Origin: Sandaracinaceae bacterium
GTDB lineage: Bacteria > Myxococcota_A > Polyangia > Polyangiales > Sandaracinaceae
Length of the DNA: 51,133 nt
NCBI GenBank assembly: GCA_019694315.1
Contig: JAIBCE010000013.1
Coordinates: forward strand, 1 to 51,133
Direction of reading: 5' to 3'
Both the position numbers and the translations under genes were made by a program. The notes below the pieces were generated by a model. The model was not told the DNA's origin and ran no database searches. It was given only the letters and a program-made list of their open reading frames with translations. This document shows, piece after piece, positions 15,480-22,602 of this stretch. Numbering within the stretch: position 1 is the stretch's first letter; each line of letters starts with the position of its first letter.

Positions 15480-16166
15480 TCAGTCGATCCCCAGCTCGGT
15501 CTCTCGATGGCGGTCCTCGAAGTACCAGGGGTCGAGCTCGAGGCCGACGACGAGCATGCCGTTCAGCTCGCCCACGAAGGTCGCGCGCAGGATGACGAAG
15601 AAGCGCGCGATGGGCGTGTAGGCGTGCTCGCGAGCTGGGCGAGGGGCGCAGCTGCCCTCGAGGTTCACGCAGCAGCCGAAGCGGTGGATCCGCTCGGCGA
15701 CGCTCTCGAGGCCGATCGCGTAGGTGAGGGACAGGAAGCCGATCTCGCCGCGCGCGCTCGCGCCGCCCCCTCCTCCCAGGCGCAGCCAGGTCGCACCATG
15801 GCTGCCATGTCGCGCCGGGCCGAGATCGAGCTCCACGCCTGCCTCTGCGACGAGCGCGTCGAACGTGGTCTCGACGAGGACGTAAGGGCCGAGGCGCAGG
15901 CTCGTCGCCCGGATGGAGCCCAGTGGGAAGTCCACCTCCGCGCCCAGCCGAAGCGCGCCACGCTCCGCGCCCGGTGGACCGATGCCGAGCAGGCTGAAGC
16001 CGCCACCGATCCATGCGCCCCACTCGATGCGCGGCGGCGCCGGGTGGCTCGTGACCACGTCGGCGCAGTGCGTCGGCTCGTGCGAGACGTCCTCTGCAGC
16101 GAGCGGGGGCGCCACGAGCGAGCCGAGGAGCGAGAGGAACACGGAGCCGAGGAGGAGGGGGCGCAT
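15480..16166 (-). CDS. Secreted, outer-membrane-like protein of unknown function
   Basis: 228 residues with a Sec signal peptide (MRPLLLGSVFLSLLGSLVAP then PLAAED). The mature part alternates hydrophobic and polar residues in short strands broken by Gly: IEWGAWIGGGFSLLGIGP, LRLGAEVDFPLGSI, SLRLGPYVLVETTFDAL, EAGVELDLGP and FFVILRATFVGELNGMLVVG. It ends DPWYFEDRHRE. This is the look of a small beta-barrel of the outer membrane. Two adjacent Cys (GCCVNLEGSC) may form disulfides. The ATG at 16166 starts the signal peptide. It is convergent with the frameshifted lipoprotein. Confidence 0.72.
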   Translation of the reverse strand: MRPLLLGSVFLSLLGSLVAPPLAAEDVSHEPTHCADVVTSHPAPPRIEWGAWIGGGFSLLGIGPPGAERGALRLGAEVDFPLGSIRATSLRLGPYVLVETTFDALVAEAGVELDLGPARHGSHGATWLRLGGGGGASARGEIGFLSLTYAIGLESVAERIHRFGCCVNLEGSCAPRPAREHAYTPIARFFVILRATFVGELNGMLVVGLELDPWYFEDRHRETELGID

Positions 16167-16290
16167 TCGCGTCGAGGAGACGTTCCGCGCGACGCGCCGA
16201 TCTCTGATCGAGGATTCGAGTCGCTCCGTCACGGCAGCCCGGAGACGAGAGCCGGGACCGGGGTCGCGGCCGTCCATGGGCGAGACCGCA

Positions 16291-16989
16291 TCACGGCAGA
16301 TCGAAGACGAGGATCTCTGCGCTGGCGAGGCCCACGATCTCCACGTTCGGCTCGTCGCTGAGGGCCAGGGCGTCGCCGGCCGAGAGCTCGGTGCCGTTCA
16401 CGCGGGCGCGTCCCTCGGCCACGTGGATCCACGCGTGACGCCCTGGGGCGAGCGCGTGCGTGGCGCTCTCGCCCTCGGTGAAGAGGCCTGCGTAGAGGAG
16501 CGCGTCGGTGTGCACCGTGACGCTGCCGTCGCGACCGTCGGGCGAGGCCACGAGGCGCAGGCGTCCGCGCTTGTCGGCGTCGGAGAAGTGCTTCTGCTCG
16601 TAGCCGGGGTCGATGCCGGCCTTCGCGGGCAGGATCCAGATCTGGAGGAAGTGCACGGGCTCGGTGCGCGAGCCGTTCATCTCGCTGTGCATCACCCCGC
16701 GGCCCGCGCTCATGCGCTGCACGTCGCCCCGGCGGATCACCGAGCCGTTCTTCATCGAGTCGCGGTGCTCGAGCGCGCCCTCGAGCACGTACGAGACGAT
16801 CTCCATGTCTCGGTGCCCGTGCGTGCCGAAGCCGCGGCCGGGGGCCACGCGGTCGTCGTTGATCACACGCAGGTTGCGAAAGCCCATGTGCGCAGGGTCG
16901 TGATAGCCGGCGAACGAGAACGTGTGGTGCGAGTCGAGCCAGCCGTGGTCGGCGTGGCCACGCTCGGCGGCGCGTCGGATCTTGATCAT
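16291..16989 (-). CDS. Pirin family bicupin protein
   Basis: 232 residues matching bacterial pirins (YhhW type) over the full length. It starts with the RRAAERGHADHGWLDSHHTFSF signature and continues FAGYHDPAHMGFRNLRVINDD. The metal-binding set is GTHGHRDMEIV (H57, H59) and GVMHSEMN (H101, E103), so the N-terminal cupin should hold iron or another divalent metal. Family members can have quercetin 2,3-dioxygenase activity or act as redox-responsive modulators. The start ATG 16989 is standard. The gene is divergent from a remnant of a LysR-type regulator, the usual neighbour of pirin genes. Confidence 0.93.
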   Translation of the reverse strand: MIKIRRAAERGHADHGWLDSHHTFSFAGYHDPAHMGFRNLRVINDDRVAPGRGFGTHGHRDMEIVSYVLEGALEHRDSMKNGSVIRRGDVQRMSAGRGVMHSEMNGSRTEPVHFLQIWILPAKAGIDPGYEQKHFSDADKRGRLRLVASPDGRDGSVTVHTDALLYAGLFTEGESATHALAPGRHAWIHVAEGRARVNGTELSAGDALALSDEPNVEIVGLASAEILVFDLP

Positions 16990-17073
16990 GGGGTGGATCC
17001 TGGGTCGGGTGAGCCATCATGGGAATCGGCATTCGCATGACAGTGTCCATCACGCTCCGGGATAGTCAGGGAC

Positions 17074-17262
17074 ATGCCCGCCACGCCCGAGCCCATCGCC
17101 CTCGATGCCTACTCGCTCGATCAGCTCCGATCCGCATGATGCCCGTGGTGGCGCCGAGCCACCCGCTCGCGAAGGTCCGCGGTGTCGTGTCGCGTGGGCG
17201 CCTCGAGGAGGCCGTGCAGATGGGCTCGCCGACGCGCCCGACGCGGCGCGTGCACCTCGTGC
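17074..17262 (+). pseudogene. Remnant of a LysR-type regulator, divergent from pirin
   Basis: From 17124 to about 17225 one plus-strand frame reads APIRMMPVVAPSHPLAKVRG followed by VVSRGRLEEAVQ. This matches the middle of a LysR substrate-binding domain, where a (V)PVVAPSHPLA strand is followed by the EAVQL(V) segment. No HTH domain or C-terminus is present. A separate short frame, MPATPEPIALDAYSLDQLRS (17074-17139), precedes it and stops inside it. It may be an unrelated start codon fragment joined by deletion. LysR genes commonly sit divergent to pirin, so this looks like a decayed regulator. Confidence 0.5.
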
Positions 17263-17264
17263 GG

Positions 17265-18713
17265 TCAGACGTACTCGAGCAGCTCGATGAAGCTGGAGAA
17301 CGCGAGGAGCCCGAAGACGAGCTGAGCACCGAGCACGGCGAGCGCGAGGAGCGCGGCGCCCCGTCGGCCCTTCACACGGAGTGTCGCTGCGAGGAGCGCG
17401 TGGAGCGCGAGCGCGATCGGGAAGGAGAAGAGCTCGAGGGGGAGGGCGATGGTCCCGAGGAACATCATGACGGCGAAGCCGATCTCGTCCTCGGGCCAGA
17501 TCATCGCGGAGGGACCCGACGTCGCCTGCCACTCACGGGCTTGCTCCCGCGTCCGTGGGCGGGCGCGTGTGTAGCGCTCGGCGAACGAGAGCGGATCCGC
17601 TCGCGAGAGGTCGTCGTTCAAGCGGTAGTAGATCCGGCCGTCTTCGCTGGTGTTGGAGAGGTCGAGCACCCAGAAGCCGCCCGCCTCTGCCTCGACGATC
17701 ACCGGGTCTGCGGGGGAGAAGTGGCCGTGAATGGACGTGGTGCGGGTGTGGCCTTCGTCGTCGAAGAGCCGAGTCTCGTGCTCGAACGCGGCGTGGCTCA
17801 CGCACACCCAGTGCGCACCGCGCGGAAGGCACCAGTCCCAGAAGCCCCCGGAGGCGCTCGCGTTCTCCCAGCGATCGTCGCCGAGCCAGCGCAGCGCGTG
17901 CCCTGGCTCGTCTCGCACACGGACCTCGGCGTTCGGTGGTGCACCGAGCTCGGGCGCGCCGACGTGAATGGGCGTCTCGAAGGGCTCGTGTCGCAGGGAG
18001 AGCCCGCCGTACGTCGCGGCCCACTCGGGGCGGGCGTTCGTGTCGCCGCGTGTCCAGCGCCAGCGATCGGGCGGTTCCCACACGAGCACGTCCCAGCCGG
18101 CGTCGGACCAGCGTGCGGCCTCGAGCCACGTGTCGCGCGTGCGCCAGTCGAGCTGCGGGCAGCCTGCGATGGGCTGCACGTCGACCACACCGTCGCGCCA
18201 GGAGACGTGCCGTCCATCTCCGAGCGCTGCGTGGAGCGTGGTGCCGACCCAGCGCACACCGATCACACCGACCAGCGAGTCGATGCGCGCCGCGCCGTGA
18301 CTCAGCACGTCGCGATCGCGCGTGAGCGTGATCGCGCTCAGACCGCGGTGCTCGATCACGAGCGTGAGCGCCCCGTCGTTTCGGCGCGCGACACCTTCGA
18401 CGCGAAGCGAACGTGGGCCGAATTCCGCGAGCTCCCAGCCCGTCTCGGCGCGGCCGCGCGCGAGATCGAGGTGCACCACGACGGGGCGATCGGGCGCATC
18501 GCGGAGCAGCCACGCCTCGTCTTCGAAGACAAACGCGCGGAGGGGGAGGTTGTCGTCCTCGGCCGCTCCATCCCACGCTGCGATGCGAGGTGGCGAGCCC
18601 ACGGTCACGACCTGGCGCACGAGGAGGCCGATCGCGAGCAGCCAGAGCGCACACGCGAGGCACGCCACGACCGCCGCCCCGATCACCAGCGCCCTGTTGC
18701 GAGTCGCCTCCAT
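17265..18713 (-). CDS. Membrane protein with a large extracytoplasmic propeller-like domain
   Basis: 482 residues. A single helix near the N-terminus (ALVIGAAVVACLACALWLLA then IGLLVRQ) is followed by about 350 residues of outward-facing sequence. That part is rich in Trp and short beta motifs (FVFEDEAWLLRDAPDRPVV, VRWVGTTLHAALGDGRHVSW, WRWTRGDTNARPEW, HALRWLGDDRWENA), suggesting a beta-propeller. Three further helices lie at the C-terminus (IGFAVMMFLGTIALPLELF, FPIALALHALLAATLRV, ALLALAVLGAQLVFGLLAF). No family or motif is recognised. ATG 18713 (MEATRNRALV) is the likely start. It is the last gene of the minus-strand run that includes the MNIO cluster, 73 bases after the SDR gene. Confidence 0.75.
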   Translation of the reverse strand: MEATRNRALVIGAAVVACLACALWLLAIGLLVRQVVTVGSPPRIAAWDGAAEDDNLPLRAFVFEDEAWLLRDAPDRPVVVHLDLARGRAETGWELAEFGPRSLRVEGVARRNDGALTLVIEHRGLSAITLTRDRDVLSHGAARIDSLVGVIGVRWVGTTLHAALGDGRHVSWRDGVVDVQPIAGCPQLDWRTRDTWLEAARWSDAGWDVLVWEPPDRWRWTRGDTNARPEWAATYGGLSLRHEPFETPIHVGAPELGAPPNAEVRVRDEPGHALRWLGDDRWENASASGGFWDWCLPRGAHWVCVSHAAFEHETRLFDDEGHTRTTSIHGHFSPADPVIVEAEAGGFWVLDLSNTSEDGRIYYRLNDDLSRADPLSFAERYTRARPRTREQAREWQATSGPSAMIWPEDEIGFAVMMFLGTIALPLELFSFPIALALHALLAATLRVKGRRGAALLALAVLGAQLVFGLLAFSSFIELLEYV

Positions 18714-18786
18714 CAGGCTCGCGCCAGAGGATCGCGTGTCTCGATGGTTCTGTTCGATGCGACCATTCGAGGTGTGCTCGTCGACG

Positions 18787-19692
18787 TCACTCGGGCGATC
18801 GAAGCAGTGGCGCGTAGCCCTCGCGATAGGTGGGGAAGCGGAACGTGTAGCCGCTCGCGAGGAGCTTCGTGTGGACGCAGCGCTTGCGCGCGGTGCCGCC
18901 GCGGATCGCGGCGTCGCGCGCGCGCGCGTCGGGCTCGTCGCTCGTGGCGGGCGGCGGAAGGCCCAGGGCCTCGGCGAGGAATCGGTAGACCTCGGCGAGC
19001 TCGACGGGCGCGTGATCGACACCGACGTAGATCGGCTCGGGCGAGGGATGCGCGAGGAGGTGCGCGATCGCGCCCGCGCAGTCGTCGCGATGGATGCGGT
19101 TGCCGATCGGGCGATCGGGCGAGATGCGCGCGGTGCCGTCCTTCACCATGCGGATCATGCGCGTGCGCGTGGGGCCGTAGATGCCCGCGAGGCGCAGGAC
19201 CACCCCGCCGCGCGAGAGCACGCGCGACTCGCCGGCCACGATGTGCGCCGCGGTGCCGTCGGTGCGCACGGGGCTCGTCTCGTCGACAGTGATCACGTCG
19301 TCGTCCGACGGCGAGACCGGCGAGGCCGACGTAGGCGTGGGCGGAGGCGATGCGAACACCGACGTGCTCGAGACGAGCAGGACGCGCTCGAGCGTCGTGC
19401 CGCCCTTCGCCGAGGCGCGATCGAAGGCCGCGAGCGTGCGCTCGAGCGCCGTCACGTAGGTGCGCTCGTAGCTCGCGGGGTCGGACGAGTCGGGCGAGGC
19501 CGTGAACGCGAGGTGCGTGACGCCCTCGGGCACCACGAGCTCGGGATCGGTGAGATCACAAGGCCACGGCGTGACGCCCTCGGGCAGGGCCGGTGGATGA
19601 CGACGCGCGGCCCACGCGCGGTGGCCCGCCTGGGCGAGCTGACGACAGAGCTCGAGGCCGACGTAGCCGGCCCCTGCGACGAAGACGTTCAT
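18787..19692 (-). CDS. NAD(P)-dependent epimerase/dehydratase-like SDR protein
   Basis: 301 residues of the atypical extended SDR type (YeeZ-like). The nucleotide-binding start is MNVFVAGAGYVGLELCRQLA, with GAGYVG at residues 7-12. LLVSSTSVFASP holds the Ser region, and the later LRLAGIYGPTR is the usual substrate-side strand with Tyr. A conserved IHRDDCAGAIAHLL block follows. The classical YxxxK pair is not obvious, as in other atypical members. The reaction is unknown. It begins 43 bases after the DUF2063 gene and is probably transcribed with the MNIO cluster, though a role in that pathway is only inferred from position. Confidence 0.83.
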   Translation of the reverse strand: MNVFVAGAGYVGLELCRQLAQAGHRAWAARRHPPALPEGVTPWPCDLTDPELVVPEGVTHLAFTASPDSSDPASYERTYVTALERTLAAFDRASAKGGTTLERVLLVSSTSVFASPPPTPTSASPVSPSDDDVITVDETSPVRTDGTAAHIVAGESRVLSRGGVVLRLAGIYGPTRTRMIRMVKDGTARISPDRPIGNRIHRDDCAGAIAHLLAHPSPEPIYVGVDHAPVELAEVYRFLAEALGLPPPATSDEPDARARDAAIRGGTARKRCVHTKLLASGYTFRFPTYREGYAPLLRSPE

Positions 19693-19735
19693 GCGCTCCT
19701 CACGTGTCCGATCCTGGACGCGATCGCGGGGCCGT

Positions 19736-20494
19736 TCATGGGCGCGAGCCGAGCACGCCGCCGCGCTCGAGCAGCTCGGCGAGCATGCCGGACATGGACT
19801 CGACCAGCTCGGGCGTGGGCGCGCGTCCGAGGCGCGACATCGCCGTGCGCACGCCCTCGATCGCAGGCTCGCTGCCCTCGCGCCAGGCGTCGAGGATCGC
19901 GGCGAGCTCCTCGTTCATCCACCGCGTCTCGACCACGTGGTCGCGCCGTCGGTAGACCGCGATGTGAAAATTCCCTTGCGAAACAGGGCGATCCGCGAGG
20001 TGCACGGAGAACGCGAGCTCGAGGCGCGTCATCGTGGCGGTGAGCACGGGGCGCTTGGCGAAGTCGAAGTCGACGGCGGCGGGCTCGGCCACCTCGAGCC
20101 AGATCGCGCGCCACTGCGCGAGCTCGAGGCGCGCCAGGTCTCCGAGCTCGGGGTGCTCGGGGTGGCTCAGGCGAGGCTCGCGCGGGTCGAAGAGCTGCTC
20201 GACCACCTCGCGAAAGAAGCGCGTGGTGGGCGGGGCCGACGACAGGCGCGCATCCACCTCGCGATCGATCGCGGCGCGACCGAGGAGCGCGGTCGTGCGC
20301 GGCAGCGCGGTGGCCACGAGATCCTTCAGGCGCGAGCGCACGAGGTCGCGGTAGAGGAGGAAGCGCTCGCCCTGCGCGTGCTCGGAGGCGCGATCGAGCG
20401 AGGCGAGATCGGCCTCGCTCGGGCTCGCCTCGAAGAGCACGCGGTCGAACGCGGCGAGCGTACGATCGAGCTCGGGCTCGGGCGTGCGGCTCAT
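19736..20494 (-). CDS. DUF2063-type partner protein of the MNIO enzyme
   Basis: 252 residues. The N-terminal half, from LAAFDRVLFEASPSEADLAS through ERFLLYRDLVRSRLKDLVAT and ALPRTTALLG, matches the DUF2063 helical domain. That domain accompanies DUF692 enzymes and is thought to bind or present the precursor peptide (as MbnC-, HvfC- or BufC-type proteins do). The C-terminal half has ELAQWRAIWLEVAEP and FDFAKRPVLTATMTRLEL, alternating strands of the partner fold. Start ATG 20494 overlaps the stop of the MNIO gene by 4 bases (ATGA), so translation is coupled and a 1:1 complex is likely. I infer function from the family and coupling. Confidence 0.85.
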   Translation of the reverse strand: MSRTPEPELDRTLAAFDRVLFEASPSEADLASLDRASEHAQGERFLLYRDLVRSRLKDLVATALPRTTALLGRAAIDREVDARLSSAPPTTRFFREVVEQLFDPREPRLSHPEHPELGDLARLELAQWRAIWLEVAEPAAVDFDFAKRPVLTATMTRLELAFSVHLADRPVSQGNFHIAVYRRRDHVVETRWMNEELAAILDAWREGSEPAIEGVRTAMSRLGRAPTPELVESMSGMLAELLERGGVLGSRP

Positions 20495-21384
20495 GCGCGC
20501 ACCTCGAGCGCGGGGGTGAGGCGGCGCTGCTCGAGCACACGCGCGCGCACGGCCTCGAGGCGTCGGAGCTCGTCGAGCACCACCGCGAGCGCCGGATAGT
20601 TTCCGTCACGCTCGAGGAGGATCGGCACGTCGCCCACGTGGTGGAGCGTGTGATCGAGCATGTCGTAGACGCCGTCGCACACGGGCTCGGCGTGCGTGTC
20701 GATGATGAGGCCATCGGGGCGGATGAAGTGACCCGCCACGTGGAGTTGCACCACGCGCTCGGCAGGCACGCGGGAGAGGAACGCCGCGGGATCGAAGCGG
20801 TGGTTCTGCGCGTTCACCCAGACGTTGTTCACGTCGAGGAGGATCTTGCAGTCGGCCGCATCGAGGACCTCCTCGAGGAACTCGATCTCGCTCATCTCGG
20901 GCTCGCCCGGGTGGCCGTAGTAGCTCGCGTTCTCGATGGCGATCTCGATCTCGAGTCGGTCGCGGAGCTCGCGGATCGTCTCGGCGGCGCGGCGCACCGA
21001 GGCGCGCGTGAAGGGCATGGGCAGGAGGTCGTGGCTGAAGCGGCCCCCGAGGTTGCACCACGCGAGGTGCTCGCTGTGCCAGGTGGCGCGGTTGTCGCGG
21101 AGGAGCGTCTTGAGCCGCGCGACGTAGGCGAGATCGAGCGGATCGGGCGAGCCCACGCACTGCGTGAGCCCGTGCGTCACCACGTCGTAGCGGTCCCGCG
21201 CCTCCTCGAGCATCGCGGCGAACGTGCCGCCTCGGCCCACGTAGTTCTCGGGGTGGATCTCCACCCACGCGACCTCGCGCGGACGCGTCTCGAAGAGCTC
21301 CTTGGCGAGCTCGTGCCGAAGACCCAGCCCGACGCCCTTGGGCCGACCTGGCGAGCGCTGCGGTCGAGACGGACTCTCTGTCAT
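20491..21384 (-). CDS. MNIO (DUF692) multinuclear non-heme iron oxidase
   Basis: 297 residues with the full DUF692/MNIO TIM-barrel signature. Motifs are WVEIHPENYVG (40-50), THGLTQCVGSPDPLD (70-84, H71), WHSEHLAWC (H103/H106), IAIENASYY (E151), LLDVNNVWVNAQNH (D184), QLHVAGHF (H215/H219), IIDTHAEPV (D229/H231) and LLERDGNYP (E259). Together these form the multi-iron site. Known relatives (MbnB, TglH, BufB, HvfB) use oxygen to convert precursor Cys residues to oxazolone-thioamide, thiooxazole or related groups. The start ATG 21384 is preceded by a terminator-like hairpin, and 112 bases upstream ends a short Cys-containing lipoprotein gene, the likely substrate. DUF2063 overlaps its 3' end. Confidence 0.95.
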   Translation of the reverse strand: MTESPSRPQRSPGRPKGVGLGLRHELAKELFETRPREVAWVEIHPENYVGRGGTFAAMLEEARDRYDVVTHGLTQCVGSPDPLDLAYVARLKTLLRDNRATWHSEHLAWCNLGGRFSHDLLPMPFTRASVRRAAETIRELRDRLEIEIAIENASYYGHPGEPEMSEIEFLEEVLDAADCKILLDVNNVWVNAQNHRFDPAAFLSRVPAERVVQLHVAGHFIRPDGLIIDTHAEPVCDGVYDMLDHTLHHVGDVPILLERDGNYPALAVVLDELRRLEAVRARVLEQRRLTPALEVRA

Positions 21385-21429
21385 CGTGACCTCGAAGGCG
21401 TGGAGCCTACACGAGCCCTCCAAAGACGA

Positions 21430-21456
21430 ACGGAGCCAGCTGTGCGCTGACTCCGT
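21430..21456 (-). terminator. Hairpin between precursor and MNIO genes (possible leaky terminator)
   Basis: Perfect arms acggag...ctccgt (21430-21435 and 21451-21456) extended by cagc/gctg with one mismatch and a short loop. Read on the minus strand the stem is followed by ttcgtctttgg. It lies 41 bases after the precursor stop and 46 bases before the MNIO start. A partial terminator here would give more precursor than enzyme, as in many RiPP operons. Confidence 0.6.
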
Positions 21457-21496
21457 CGTCCGACCGTCGCGAGAGGCGCGTGCGCCTCAGGCCGTC

Positions 21497-21802
21497 TCAG
21501 GTGCCCGAGCCACCCGTGGTCGAGCCACCCGTGGTCGTGCCCGAGCCCTGGGCCGCGCCGCCGCAGCTGCCCGCGCCGCACGAGGCCTGGCCGCCCGAGC
21601 TTCCTTCGGTCGTGCCCGTGCCCTCGGTCGTGCCGGTGGCGCCGCCGCCCGCGCTGCACGACGCCTGGCCGCCCGACGTCGACGTCGTGGACGAGCCGCT
21701 CGAGGACTCCTGCGAGGCCGAGGAGCTTCCGCCGCCGCAGCCAGCGAGGCCGAGCATGGCGGTGGCAGCGATCGCGAGCGAGGTCTTCAGGGTGCTGTTC
21801 AT
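21497..21802 (-). CDS. Cys/Gly/Ser-rich lipoprotein, probable MNIO RiPP precursor
   Basis: 101 residues. The lipoprotein signal MNSTLKTSLAIAATAMLGLA is followed by G and Cys 22 (LAGC lipobox). The mature part is almost entirely Gly, Ser, Thr and Ala. Two near-identical motifs, SGGQASCSAGGG (C49) and SGGQASCGAGSCGG (C75, C80), are separated by TGTTEGTGTTEGS. Low complexity with regularly placed C-G/S-x-G motifs is what MNIO substrates of the EGKCG (HvfA) and bufferin types show, but this protein is not the standard DUF2282 precursor and appears to be lipid-anchored. Start ATG 21802 has a ggagag ribosome site. It is directly upstream of the MNIO and DUF2063 genes on the same strand. Confidence 0.75.
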   Translation of the reverse strand: MNSTLKTSLAIAATAMLGLAGCGGGSSSASQESSSGSSTTSTSGGQASCSAGGGATGTTEGTGTTEGSSGGQASCGAGSCGGAAQGSGTTTGGSTTGGSGT

Positions 21803-21929
21803 GTCTTGTTCTCTCCGTCGGTGGTTCGGAACGAGTCGTCGGAGCCGGATGCCGACGGTCTCTCTTGGGGTGCGCATCATCACAGAAATCGAGGCGGAGA
21901 CACAAGCTCGTCGCGGCCGAGCTTGATTG

Positions 21930-21946
21930 CGTGATCAAGGATCACG
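21930..21946. promoter_or_regulatory. Inverted repeat at the end of the cytochrome gene
   Basis: The sequence cgtgatcaaggatcacg is a perfect 7 bp inverted repeat with a 3-base centre. It straddles the cytochrome gene stop (21942-21944) and lies about 130 bases upstream of the precursor ATG. It could be an operator for a promoter of the precursor-MNIO genes or a small terminator stem; there is no T-run. Confidence 0.35.
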
Positions 21947-22472
21947 GGGACTGCGAGAGCGGGTCGTCGTCGGCGGCGTGGGGGTGGCACGCGAAGCAGG
22001 TGAAGCCTTCGCGGGTGTGCTCGTCGTAGGCCGCGGCCCCGAGGAGCTGCTGCATCGCGGGGGTCACCTCGCTGAACATGAAGCGCACCGCCTCGGGGTG
22101 CTCGGCGACCGCGCGGTGCTGCCCGATGCTGCCCGTGGGGTAGAGCGCGGGCAGCGAGGGGCTCGGCATGGCGTAGTGGCGCTCCCGTGCATCGGGCCCG
22201 TGACACGTGGGGCAGCCGAAGTCGCCGTAGCGATCGGGCGCGTACGCGAGGAAGAGCTCGCTCATCGCGGGCACCACCTGCCGGCTCATGTGGTGCGCGC
22301 GGGCCGCGTGGTCGAGCTCGCCCCAGGGCCTCTCGGGCGCGGCGAAGCGCGAGCCTCCGCTGCTCGACGACGCCGTGGTCGCGGTCGAGGACGAGGACGA
22401 GGACGAGGAGGCGGCGCCGCAGCCCGCGAGGGCGAGCGCGAGGACCGCGGCGGAACAGACCAGTCGGCTCAT
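21942..22472 (-). CDS. Diheme c-type cytochrome-like lipoprotein
   Basis: 176 residues. Lipoprotein signal MSRLVCSAAVLALALAGC (Cys 18), then a homopolymeric Ser/Thr linker (residues 22-38). Two heme c attachment motifs follow: CPTCH at 87-91 (FGCPTCHGPDA) and CFACH at 159-163 (FTCFACHPHA). Met and His residues between (HMSRQVVPAM, FMFSEVTPAM) could serve as axial ligands. It should be an outward-facing, lipid-anchored electron carrier. It lies 139 bases upstream of the precursor gene on the same strand. Co-transcription is possible, and an electron-transfer or copper/heme-related role with the MNIO product is conceivable but not shown. Confidence 0.82.
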   Translation of the reverse strand: MSRLVCSAAVLALALAGCGAASSSSSSSSTATTASSSSGGSRFAAPERPWGELDHAARAHHMSRQVVPAMSELFLAYAPDRYGDFGCPTCHGPDARERHYAMPSPSLPALYPTGSIGQHRAVAEHPEAVRFMFSEVTPAMQQLLGAAAYDEHTREGFTCFACHPHAADDDPLSQSP

Positions 22473-22602
22473 CTCGGGGGACCATACGTCGCGGCCACCG
22501 GCTCGTTACGAACATTCGTGCCTGGCGGATCGAGAGGGCCTGCCAGAAGGGCCTGCGCGCGCCACGCAACGGGGACGTTCTGTGATAAGCCTCGGCCCTT
22601 CG

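Noticed and set aside
17265..19022. N-terminal extension of the propeller membrane protein into the SDR gene
   Set aside because: The extra 102 residues are Arg/Ser/Pro-rich shadow of the SDR coding sequence; ATG 18713 begins the membrane helix.
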